DNA from: Deltaproteobacteria bacterium
GTDB lineage: Bacteria; Myxococcota_A; Polyangia; Polyangiales; Polyangiaceae
NCBI GenBank assembly: GCA_016218915.1
Contig: JACRCQ010000077.1
Location: 186,001-250,000, forward strand
Length of the DNA stretch: 64,000 bases
Reading direction: 5' to 3'
Shown: positions 51,170 to 59,272 of the stretch, piece after piece
How the letters are laid out: each line of letters opens with the position of its first letter
Numbering within the stretch: the stretch's first letter is position 1
Notes under the pieces: generated by a model
Told to the model about the DNA's origin: nothing
The model's input: the letters and a program-made list of their open reading frames with translations, nothing else
Databases searched by the model: none
Program-made: the position numbers and the translations under genes

Positions 51170-52471
51170 TCAGTTTCCTGGACGGATCACGTCGGTCCCC
51201 ATGTAGGTCCGCAGCGCTTCCGGAACCGTCACAGAGCCGTCTGCCTGCTGATACTGCTCCAAAATGGCCACCAGCGTGCGTCCCACCGCCAGCCCGCTGC
51301 CGTTGAGCGTATGAGCCAGCCGCGGCTTCTGCCCCTTGCCGGGACGGAACCGGATGGCTGCCCGCCGGGCCTGGAAGTCCCCAAAGCTCGAGCAGCTCGA
51401 AATCTCGCGGTAGGCCGACAATCCGGGCAGCCACACCTCCAGATCGTACGTCTTTGCAGCGCTGAACCCGATGTCGCCCGCGCACAGCTGCACCACGCGG
51501 TAGTGCAAGCCCAGCTTCTGGAGAACCTTCTCCGCGTGCGAGGTGAGCAGCTCGAGCTGCGCTGCCGAATCTTCCGGAGCACAGAAGCGCACCAGCTCCA
51601 CTTTGTCGAACTGATGCTGGCGGATCAACCCGCGCACGTCCTTGCCGTAGCTGCCCGCTTCGCTGCGGAAGCACGGCGTGTACGCCGCATACGCGATCGG
51701 GAGCTGCTCGGCCTCCAGCACCTCGTCAGCGTGCAGGTTGGTGACCGGAACCTCTGCGGTCGGGATCAGGTACAGATCGTAGGTCTTGTCCGGGTCCGCC
51801 TTGGAGGTCTTGAACAGGTCCTGCTCGAACTTGGGCAGCTGCCCGGTTCCGCGCAGAGCGGTGTCCTTGACCAGGAAGGGCGGGAGAACCTCGCGGTAGC
51901 CGTGCTCGCGCGTGTGCAGGTCGAGCATGAACGAGATGAGCGCCCGCTCCATGCGAGCGCCTGCACCGAACAGCACGGAGAAGCGCGGGCCGGAGAGCTT
52001 GGAGGCGCGCTCGAAGTCGAGGATTCCGAGGTTCACGCCGATGTCCCAGTGGGCTTTGGGCTCAAACGAGAACTTCGGCACCTCACCCCATGTGTGCACC
52101 ACAGGGTTGTCCTCGCTCGTGGAGCCATCCGGCGTGCTGGGATCCGGCAGATTCGGCACGCCGAGCAGGACTTGCTGGATGCGCGCCTCGATCTCGTCGC
52201 GCTTGTGCTCCAGCTCCTTGAGCTCCGACGACAACGACTTCAGCTCGTCGCGTCGCTGCGCAAACTCCGGAGACTGCTTGGGCAGCTTGGACATCTCCTG
52301 GTTCGCAGCATTGCGGCGGGCCGCATGGGACTCTGCTGCCACGATCGCCTCGCGCCTGGCAGCGGCCAGCTCTGCAATGGCCTCCAGCGGCGCAACAGCT
52401 TCGGGGTTCCGTCGGGCAAGACCCTTCCGGACTTCTTCGAGATTGTCGATGACCAGTCGCAGATCGAGCAT
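51170..52471 (-). CDS. serS: Seryl-tRNA synthetase
   Basis: 433 residues. The N-terminal coiled coil (about 25-105) is followed by the class II core with motif 2 (FRSEAGSYGKDVRGLIRQHQF) and motif 3 (LAVGRTLVAILEQYQ). Charges tRNA-Ser with serine in the cytoplasm. ATG 52471 (MLDLRLV) matches the family's first residues. No T-box leader is seen. Confidence 0.96.
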   Translation of the reverse strand: MLDLRLVIDNLEEVRKGLARRNPEAVAPLEAIAELAAARREAIVAAESHAARRNAANQEMSKLPKQSPEFAQRRDELKSLSSELKELEHKRDEIEARIQQVLLGVPNLPDPSTPDGSTSEDNPVVHTWGEVPKFSFEPKAHWDIGVNLGILDFERASKLSGPRFSVLFGAGARMERALISFMLDLHTREHGYREVLPPFLVKDTALRGTGQLPKFEQDLFKTSKADPDKTYDLYLIPTAEVPVTNLHADEVLEAEQLPIAYAAYTPCFRSEAGSYGKDVRGLIRQHQFDKVELVRFCAPEDSAAQLELLTSHAEKVLQKLGLHYRVVQLCAGDIGFSAAKTYDLEVWLPGLSAYREISSCSSFGDFQARRAAIRFRPGKGQKPRLAHTLNGSGLAVGRTLVAILEQYQQADGSVTVPEALRTYMGTDVIRPGN

Positions 52472-52555
52472 GGCCGTGCGCCTAGCACAACGACCGCGGG
52501 GAGGCGAACCATGGCGGCCAGGCGCCGGACATCGCACCGGCTACAGCGCGCGGAT

Positions 52556-53086
52556 CTAGGGTTGCCGGCAGACGACAGGGACTCGGCAAGGCGTGCCGCA
52601 GTTGCTGCCCAGCGCAAAGCGTTCGACCTGCTTGGTGTTCGACGCGGATGGTGGGCCGGTGCCGGACAGGCAGAGCAGCACGGCATCCTCGGAGGCGATC
52701 GCACCCGTGGGCTCGATACAAAGCTGGTTGGTGCACGATCCATGGCTCATGCCCTGCGCGGGTGGGCAGTCCGCGTCCGTGGTGCACACCAGCGCACGGC
52801 AGTCACCCGGGTTGGTGGACGACGAACCTGTGCCCTGCAGCCAGACGTCGCAGACAGCATAGAGCCTTGATGCCTGGTGGAGAACGAACCCTGGACGGGC
52901 TCCATCCGGGGCCGTGGAGGACGGCGTGGGAACCTGCGAAGAGGTGATCTCGCACTTGTCCGGCTGGGAGCACGTCAGGGTGAAGGTTCTGCCTTCCGTG
53001 TCCTTGAGCGCAATCCGGGGTTGATTGCGCGAGCAGTGGATCGATAGCAAACTGGTCGCCGTGACGAGCGCGAGCGCGCCTCGCAC
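52556..53086 (-). CDS. Cys-rich predicted lipoprotein
   Basis: 176 residues from GTG 53086, which has an AAGAGAGA ribosome site about nine bases upstream; GTG 53107 is another option. Signal (ALALVTATSLLSIHC) with lipobox SIHC. The mature part has about a dozen Cys, including CTTDADCPPAQG and SCTNQLCIEP, a pattern like the short Cys-rich modules common in myxobacterial surface lipoproteins. Function unknown. Confidence 0.65.
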   Translation of the reverse strand: MRGALALVTATSLLSIHCSRNQPRIALKDTEGRTFTLTCSQPDKCEITSSQVPTPSSTAPDGARPGFVLHQASRLYAVCDVWLQGTGSSSTNPGDCRALVCTTDADCPPAQGMSHGSCTNQLCIEPTGAIASEDAVLLCLSGTGPPSASNTKQVERFALGSNCGTPCRVPVVCRQP

Positions 53087-53276
53087 GGACAATATCTCTC
53101 TTCGCACCTCGGCAGAATACCAGAACTGGCCGACAAAGAACTGTCCGGTCGACCCTGCTGGAGAGACCGCCGACCTGGCCCGGGCGTGATCCGCAGAGGC
53201 TGGAACCGAGGCGCAAGCGTGATCGGTTTGACTCCAAGCATGCACGCGTGCACAAAGGCGCCCCCGACACCTCGAA

Positions 53277-54281
53277 GTGAGCAACATGGCATCAGCTGAA
53301 CCGAACTCTGCGCCAGACGAAGTGGCGCGCTCGTCGAAGCCGGGGGCCAACACCGCGAGCGATCCCCCTCCGGCATCGAGCGGCGGTCTGCTCTGGCGGC
53401 TGGTGGGCGGGGTCAAGTCCATGCGCCCGCACCAGTGGGTCAAGAACCTGTTCGTTCTTGCGCCGGTGTTCTTTGCCAAGGACATCTTCAAGCAGGAGCT
53501 GCTGGTCCGGGCCTTTGGAGCATTCGGCGTGTTCTGCCTGCTCGCGAGCGCGGTCTACACGATCAACGATCTGGTCGACGCGGATGCGGATCGAGCGCAC
53601 CCCGTGAAGCGATTCCGGCCGATCGCTTCAGGGAGAGTGCCGGTGCCTGCGGCGCGGGTGATGGGCGCTGCACTGCTGGTTCTGGCGTTCGCCGGGGCAT
53701 TCTACGGCCCGTGGATGTTTGCCGCGGTGGTGGTCGCCTACTTCCTGCAAAACGTTGCCTACTCGTTCAAGCTCAAGAAGATCGCCTACCTCGACGTGAT
53801 GCTGATCTCGACCGGGTTCGTGCTGCGCGTGGTGGCCGGGGGCTTTGCCACGGGCATCCACGTTTCGTGGTACCTGCTGGTCTGCACTGCGCTGCTGGCG
53901 TTGTTCCTGGGCTTTGGCAAGCGACGTCACGAGCTGGCGCAAGCAGCCCACAACGCAGCCAAGCAGAGGACTGCGCTGCAGGCGTACACCCCGGGGGCGC
54001 TGACGGCGGCGCTGGCGGTCACCGGGATTGCGACGGTGGTCACGTACGTGGCGTACACGCTCGACCCGAGCACGCGGGCCTTCTTCAAGTCCGATTGGCT
54101 CTGGCTCACCACGCCGTGCGTGCTGTTCGGCGGTATCCGGTTCGTGCAGCTCGTGGCCGGACGTCCCAAGGGCGAGTCGCCCACGCAGGAGATGTTGCGC
54201 GACGTGCCCTTTGTGCTCAATCTTGTGGTCTGGGTGGTCGTGGTGCTTGCGATCGTCTACCGGCTCAGGCCGTCGGAGTAG
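53277..54281 (+). CDS. UbiA-family prenyltransferase (decaprenyl-phosphate phosphoribosyltransferase-like)
   Basis: 334 residues with an Ala/Pro/Ser-rich N-terminus and about eight to nine membrane helices. The first Asp-rich motif NDLVDADADRAHP and the second region (YSFKLKKIAYLDVMLI) match the UbiA superfamily; MRPHQWVKNLFV and the spacing match the decaprenyl-phosphate 5-phosphoribosyltransferase-type subgroup. That enzyme makes the precursor of decaprenyl-phospho-arabinose in actinobacteria. Whether this bacterium uses arabinose this way is unknown. Start GTG 53277, or ATG 53286. Confidence 0.8.
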   Translation: MSNMASAEPNSAPDEVARSSKPGANTASDPPPASSGGLLWRLVGGVKSMRPHQWVKNLFVLAPVFFAKDIFKQELLVRAFGAFGVFCLLASAVYTINDLVDADADRAHPVKRFRPIASGRVPVPAARVMGAALLVLAFAGAFYGPWMFAAVVVAYFLQNVAYSFKLKKIAYLDVMLISTGFVLRVVAGGFATGIHVSWYLLVCTALLALFLGFGKRRHELAQAAHNAAKQRTALQAYTPGALTAALAVTGIATVVTYVAYTLDPSTRAFFKSDWLWLTTPCVLFGGIRFVQLVAGRPKGESPTQEMLRDVPFVLNLVVWVVVVLAIVYRLRPSE

Positions 54282-54283
54282 CC

Positions 54284-55009
54284 GTGGCAGTGGATCAGGC
54301 GGGGGCAAAGAGCGAGGGAAGCAGCTGGTTGCGCTGGGGCAGCACGCTGCCAGGGCGCAGCGATCCATGGACGGATCTGGGTCTGACGCTGCCGATCTTT
54401 CTCGGCTACCACCTGGGCGTGATCTTTCTGGACAAGATCAACGCAGCGGATTTCGTGACGTCGAACCTCGTGGCGCTGTCGCACAGCAGCGTGCTCGGGT
54501 ACTGGGGGCTGACGCTCGGGGCAGGTGCAGCGCTCGTGCTGGTGCTGGTCGTGCTCGGGCGCGGCAAGAAGCTTTCGTGGGTGCGGTTTGCGACGATCGT
54601 GGCCGAGGGGGCCGTGTACGCCACGCTCATGAAGATCGCGGCGGTCTACGTGGTGGGGTCGCTGCGGCTGGGACCGTCAGGGGGCAGCTTTCTCGAAGGG
54701 ACGGTGATGTCGCTCGGCGCGGGGTTCTACGAGGAGCTGGCGTTCCGGGTGGTGCTCTTCGGGCTGGGCGCACGATTGCTGACGCTGGTGCTGTCGCGTC
54801 ACAAGCTGCTGGTGGCGATCGGCTGGGCCGTGGTCACGTCGGCGATCTTCTCCGCGTGGCACTACGTGGGCGGCGAGACCTTCCGCATGGACTCGTTCGT
54901 GTTCCGCTGGGTCTGCGGGTTGTGCTTCGTGGTGATCTACTGGCTGCGGGGATTTGCGCCGGCGGTGTGGACCCATGCGCTGTACGACTTCTGGGTCCTG
55001 GCGCTGTGA
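54284..55009 (+). CDS. CPBP-family intramembrane protease
   Basis: 241 residues with about seven hydrophobic helices. The CPBP signatures are present: GFYEELAFRV (the catalytic EExxxR), FSAWHYVG and THALYDF. Members are intramembrane glutamic-type proteases, related to Rce1. It starts at GTG 54284 two bases after the prenyltransferase stop, with GGAG as ribosome site, so the two genes are probably one operon. A role in processing prenylated substrates is tempting but not shown. Confidence 0.82.
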   Translation: MAVDQAGAKSEGSSWLRWGSTLPGRSDPWTDLGLTLPIFLGYHLGVIFLDKINAADFVTSNLVALSHSSVLGYWGLTLGAGAALVLVLVVLGRGKKLSWVRFATIVAEGAVYATLMKIAAVYVVGSLRLGPSGGSFLEGTVMSLGAGFYEELAFRVVLFGLGARLLTLVLSRHKLLVAIGWAVVTSAIFSAWHYVGGETFRMDSFVFRWVCGLCFVVIYWLRGFAPAVWTHALYDFWVLAL

Positions 55010-55013
55010 GGAG

Positions 55014-56825
55014 CTACTTCTTGCCGTGCTTGCCGCCCTTGCGAGCGTGATGCTTGGGGGCCTTGGCGGTCTTCTTGTCCTCGGACTTGTCCGCGGAGCT
55101 GCGTCCGATCGCGATCGACACGCTGCTTCCTGACCCGCGCACGGCGTATGCAGGCACGCCGTCCTTGAACTGCACGGTCAGGTCCGAGCCGTTGCCCTTG
55201 TTGTTGAGCTTGATCGAAGCGATGCGCGGGTCCTTGTGCGCGAGCCCGGCGACCGAGTCCTTGGTCTGGCTGCCGGCGATGTGGACGGTGAAGCCCGTGG
55301 CGGTCGGCATGCCCTTGATGCTCTTGACCGGGCCGTTGACGTGGAACGACAGCACGACCGGGTTCTTGACCTTGCCATGGACGAACGACTTGGAGCCCTT
55401 GGCCGCAGGAGCACTCGATCCCTTGCCGTCTCCCTTGTCCTTGTCGCCGTCGTCGCTGCTGGCGTCGTCGCCACTCGAGTCGCCGTCCTCGCTGCCTTCG
55501 GCCTTGTCGGCCGCTGCTGCGGCGAGCTTGTCGCCCGGAGGCGGGGTCGCGGCGGCCGTGCCTTGGGCAGCCGGCAGCGCAGCGGGCTCGTTGGTGGTCA
55601 TGGGCGTCGGCCCGAACAGGGGCACGTTCGCGACCATGGGGCCGTTGGGCGCGTTCGGGGGCGAGTCGGCCGTGATCGACGCAGTGCTCGCAGAGCCATC
55701 GACCGGCGCAGCCGCGGTGCCCGGAGGAGCGCTCGGCTTGCGTGCGATCGCAAAGACGGTGATGAGCAGCACGAGCGACGCCGCGCCGATGACCAGGGCC
55801 TTCTTGGGCACCTTCTTGAGGCCACCGCCGGTTGCGGGCTCGACGTCGTCGCTCGGCTCGTCGCGCACGACGCCCTTGCGTCCGCCGCTTCGCAGGCCGC
55901 CCGAAGGCGCAGGGGAGGTGACGCGCTTGGGAGCAGAGGGGCCGTCCTCGTCACTCTTGGCGCGGTAGCTCTTGGCCTTGTCGATGGCGAGGTTCACGAC
56001 GCTCTTGGCCTTGCCGCCGAACTGGGCGAGCGTGGGGCCGTACTGCTTGATCCGGTTCCAGAGCGCTTCGGGCTTGCCCGCCTTGCGCGCCAGATCCTCT
56101 TCGGATTCTTCTTCGGCATCCTGCTGCGAGTCAGCCATGCGCGTGGCGGGTTCGCTGCGACGCGGCGCCGCTTCGACGACCTCGTCGTCTTCGGGCGCGT
56201 CGAGGTAGCGAAGCGCCACCACGAGCTGCGGGATCTTGGTCTGCGGGTCTACCTCGATGTTGACCCGTTCGATCCGCGCACCGCGCTTGTCGCCGGCATC
56301 GATGTTCTCGAGGTCGAGGGGGCGTCCCACCTTGAGGAATTCGAGGTTGGAGCCGACCATGATCTCGGAGGTGCTCGCCTCGCGGACGCGAGCTTTCATC
56401 GGCGACGCGAGGCCGTCGATGTGCAGCCGCATGCGGGTGCCGCGCTGGACGACGGGCTGGGGCTCGTCGCTTTCCTCGGCGCTGGCTTCTTCGGTGGCGG
56501 CCTCCCCGGCGATGTCGCGAAGCGCCTGCAGCGCTTCATCGTCGACTTCGAGGAACCGGACGCCGAAATCGCCGCCGCAGGCTTCCTCGTTGCGCCAGGC
56601 AACTTCGCCCTGCACGGTGATCTCCCTGCCGTTCGCCTCGAACCGGCAGATGAGCGGCTCGCCTACTTCGGGGAGGTAGGCGGTCCTGAGGTGCATCCCG
56701 GACGGGTTGACGTCCACGGACTCGGCCTCGAAAGCAGCAGCGCCGCCTTCCCCTGCTCCGATTTCGACAAGAGTCTTGATCGGGATACGGCCTCCGGCCG
56801 ATCGACGTTCCTTTTCCACGCTCAT
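55014..56825 (-). CDS. Double PilZ membrane protein with AMIN-like C-terminal domain
   Basis: 603 residues. PilZ domain 1 is at about 1-110 (ERRSAGGRIPIKTLVE, DVNPSGMHLRT, GDFGVRFLEV) and PilZ domain 2 at about 125-210 (RGTRMRLHIDG, QLVVALRYLD). An acidic/charged linker leads to one membrane helix (ALVIGAASLVLLITVFAIA at about 347-365). Outside, a long Pro/Ala/Asp-rich linker leads to a beta-rich domain (about 470-575; VVLSFHVNGPVKSIKGMPTATGFTVHIAG, in part FHVNGPVKS and GFTVHIAG) resembling AMIN domains, then a basic tail. PilZ binds c-di-GMP; AMIN domains bind envelope structures. Possible c-di-GMP link to the envelope. Confidence 0.7.
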   Translation of the reverse strand: MSVEKERRSAGGRIPIKTLVEIGAGEGGAAAFEAESVDVNPSGMHLRTAYLPEVGEPLICRFEANGREITVQGEVAWRNEEACGGDFGVRFLEVDDEALQALRDIAGEAATEEASAEESDEPQPVVQRGTRMRLHIDGLASPMKARVREASTSEIMVGSNLEFLKVGRPLDLENIDAGDKRGARIERVNIEVDPQTKIPQLVVALRYLDAPEDDEVVEAAPRRSEPATRMADSQQDAEEESEEDLARKAGKPEALWNRIKQYGPTLAQFGGKAKSVVNLAIDKAKSYRAKSDEDGPSAPKRVTSPAPSGGLRSGGRKGVVRDEPSDDVEPATGGGLKKVPKKALVIGAASLVLLITVFAIARKPSAPPGTAAAPVDGSASTASITADSPPNAPNGPMVANVPLFGPTPMTTNEPAALPAAQGTAAATPPPGDKLAAAAADKAEGSEDGDSSGDDASSDDGDKDKGDGKGSSAPAAKGSKSFVHGKVKNPVVLSFHVNGPVKSIKGMPTATGFTVHIAGSQTKDSVAGLAHKDPRIASIKLNNKGNGSDLTVQFKDGVPAYAVRGSGSSVSIAIGRSSADKSEDKKTAKAPKHHARKGGKHGKK

Positions 56826-57020
56826 ACCTCAATCCTCCCGGTGGCACCGTCCAATGCGCGGTGGTCTGATGTGCATGGCCACCAAGCTGCGGGTTACGGC
56901 GGGTTTGGGATCAGGGCCAAGTTTTGGCGAAGCGCAAAGGAGGATGGCGCGAAGGACTCGAAGGTCAGGTTCGTGAAGGAAGGTCTTCCAGACGCCGCGT
57001 TTTGCGCCTAGGTTGCGGCC

Positions 57021-57437
57021 GTGAAACAGCACCAGACGGTCCTGACCATCGGCACGCGGGGGGCTTCGCTGCACGACATCACCGAGCAGGTGGATGCCGT
57101 CGTGCGCGCCAGCGGCGTCGTGACCGGGATCTGCGTCGTCTTCATCCGCCATACGTCGGCCAGCCTGATCATCCAGGAGAACGCTGACCCGGCCGTTCTA
57201 CGGGATCTGAGCCAGTGGCTCGCCGAGATGGCGCCAGAGACCCGCGATTGGGAGCACAAGGACGAGGGGCCTGACGACATGCCTTCCCATGCGCGCAGCG
57301 CGGTGACGCGCACTTCGGAGACGATCCCGGTCATGCGGGGGCGTCTGGCGCTCGGCACCTGGCAGGGGCTGTACGTGTGGGAGCACCGCGCGCGCAAGCA
57401 CGAGCGTCAGGTGATCGTGCACGTGACGGGCGAGTAG
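57021..57437 (+). CDS. YjbQ (UPF0047) family protein
   Basis: 138 residues matching YjbQ: TIGTRGASLHDITEQV, FIRHTSASLIIQENADP, HARSAVTRTSETIPV and the closing RLALGTWQGLYVWEHR with conserved His. Proteins of this family bind a metal and have been linked to thiamin phosphate synthase-like activity, but the role is not firm. GTG start at 57021. Converges on cysQ with seven bases between. Confidence 0.9.
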   Translation: MKQHQTVLTIGTRGASLHDITEQVDAVVRASGVVTGICVVFIRHTSASLIIQENADPAVLRDLSQWLAEMAPETRDWEHKDEGPDDMPSHARSAVTRTSETIPVMRGRLALGTWQGLYVWEHRARKHERQVIVHVTGE

Positions 57438-57444
57438 CGGGCAG

Positions 57445-58281
57445 CTAGCCGGCCTGGATGTGCGCCAGCAGCTTCGCGTGAAGGCGTCCGTTCGACGCCA
57501 GCAAGCCCCCGGTCAGCTCCAGAGCGCCGGATGCGTAGTCGATCGGCTCGCCGTCCACTTTGGTCACCGTGCCGCCTGCGCCGAGCACCAGCGCCTCCGG
57601 TCCGCAGCCGTCCCAGACCTTCGCTCCACCGGGCGCGTGCAGGTACACGTACAGATCCGCATCGCGCGAAGCGATTCTCGAAGCCTTGATGCCCACCGAT
57701 CCGCAGGCGAGCAGGCGCTGCACGCCAAGACGCTCGATCCGATCAACCAGGGCCCGCGATCGATGCGATCGGGATACGACCAGCGTGGCGTCAGCCATCT
57801 CGTCGATGTCCGAGACACGGCAATCGGCTCTCGACCCGTCCGCGGCGATGCGCGTCGTGCTCTGCCCGGAAATGCCGATCCACACGTCGCCGTTGGCTGG
57901 CGTTGCCACGATCCCGAGCGCTGGGCGTCCACCGATCGCCAGCCCCACCATGATCGCGAACTCGCCGTTGCGCGCGATGAACTCCTTGGTGCCGTCCAGG
58001 GGATCGATCAGCCACAGGCGCTCGTTTCTGAACATCGACGCGAGCGTTCCGGGGTCTTTGGGAACGCTCTCTTCGGCCACGATCCCGTCAGCGGGAAATG
58101 TACGAGAGATGCGATCGCACAGCAGCTCGTTGGAGCGGCGGTCGGCGAGCGTGACCGGCTCGCGGGCATCCTTGAGGTCCACCGAGAATTCGGAGGCGTA
58201 CACGTCGAGCACGAGCGCGGAAGCGTCGCGCACAGCTTGCACGACCACGTCGATCTCCTGCTGAAAGGAGCGGTGGGTCAT
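57445..58281 (-). CDS. cysQ: 3'(2'),5'-bisphosphate nucleotidase CysQ-like (inositol monophosphatase family)
   Basis: 278 residues with the family's metal sites: IVAEES, WLIDPLDGTKEF and WDGCGPEALVLGAGG. It splits 3'-phosphoadenosine 5'-phosphate or inositol phosphates; the subgroup looks CysQ-like. Cytoplasmic. The start overlaps the aldo/keto reductase stop by four bases (ATGA, 58278-58281). Confidence 0.85.
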   Translation of the reverse strand: MTHRSFQQEIDVVVQAVRDASALVLDVYASEFSVDLKDAREPVTLADRRSNELLCDRISRTFPADGIVAEESVPKDPGTLASMFRNERLWLIDPLDGTKEFIARNGEFAIMVGLAIGGRPALGIVATPANGDVWIGISGQSTTRIAADGSRADCRVSDIDEMADATLVVSRSHRSRALVDRIERLGVQRLLACGSVGIKASRIASRDADLYVYLHAPGGAKVWDGCGPEALVLGAGGTVTKVDGEPIDYASGALELTGGLLASNGRLHAKLLAHIQAG

Positions 58282-59210
58282 GAGGAGATTCCTGCCGCGA
58301 GCAGGCGCGATGGGAGGATGGATAAGGCGGACTCGGGCAGGTAGGGGGGACCGGAGCCGGCTTCCCGCAGAAGCTGCTCGAGCTGGGCGGTGCTCCTGGG
58401 CCCGAGCACTGCGCTGGTCACCAGGCTGTTGGAGAGCACGAACCGCAGGGCTGCTGCGCGCGGCGTGAGCACGTCGCCGCCCACCAGATCGCGAACGAGC
58501 TTGAGCTGGGCAACCCGCCTGCGAAGCGCGTCCGGCGACCAGCGCTCCCGTCGGTGATCGCCTTCGTCGAAGGTGCGCTCCGGGCCCCAGTGCGCAGCCA
58601 GCAGGCCGTAGGAGAGCACGGAGTGAGCGAGCACCGACACGCCGCGCATCGCGATCTCACCTGCGACCGCGTGCAGATCCCGCGTATGGAAGATGTTGTA
58701 GGCGAGCGACAGCACGCGGGCACCCGACTCGACGGCAGCGAGCGCGACGTGTTGATCGCCTGCGCTCACGCCCCAGGCGCCGATCGCGCCCTTGTCGGTC
58801 AGCTCCTTGAGCACGCCGATCGCTTCGCCCCGCTCGATCGTCATCACGTTCGGGTTGTGGAGCAGGCAGATGTCGATCCGGTCACGGCCGATGCGATCGC
58901 GCGATCGCTCGAACGCATCGCGGAGCTGCGCTGGCTCGAAGGCTTTCTTGGCCCGCTCCTCGCCGCGCTCGGTGCCGATGCGCGTGGCGATCCACGCTGG
59001 CGAGCCGTGCTTGCGAATGCGATCGCCGAGCATGCGCTCCATGCTGCCGCGTCCATAGCAATCGGCCGTGTCGAACAAGGTGACGCCCAGCTCCAGGGCG
59101 CGATCGATGACCGCTTCTGCTTCCGCGGGCGACACGGGCCCATAAGCTTCACCGGACAGCCCCCACGTTCCGAGGGCGAGCTCGGTCACGTCTTCGCGCA
59201 GGGCCTGCAT
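58278..59210 (-). CDS. Aldo/keto reductase-like protein with Arg in place of the catalytic Lys
   Basis: 310 residues, TIM-barrel AKR pattern: TLFDTADCYG (catalytic Asp and Tyr), ICLLHNPN (His), IGAWGVSAGD and YNIFHT. The Lys expected after the second beta strand (IATK) is Arg here (IATRIGTE). In standard AKRs this Lys lowers the Tyr pKa. The protein may be less active or use another chemistry. The start at ATG 59210 is preferred over an ATG 15 bases upstream. It overlaps cysQ by four bases. Confidence 0.8.
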   Translation of the reverse strand: MQALREDVTELALGTWGLSGEAYGPVSPAEAEAVIDRALELGVTLFDTADCYGRGSMERMLGDRIRKHGSPAWIATRIGTERGEERAKKAFEPAQLRDAFERSRDRIGRDRIDICLLHNPNVMTIERGEAIGVLKELTDKGAIGAWGVSAGDQHVALAAVESGARVLSLAYNIFHTRDLHAVAGEIAMRGVSVLAHSVLSYGLLAAHWGPERTFDEGDHRRERWSPDALRRRVAQLKLVRDLVGGDVLTPRAAALRFVLSNSLVTSAVLGPRSTAQLEQLLREAGSGPPYLPESALSILPSRLLAAGISS

Positions 59211-59272
59211 GGTTCTTCGTCGCACGGATGCAGGATCTAGGAGCGCCGGAGCGGGAACGCCAGCCCAAACGC

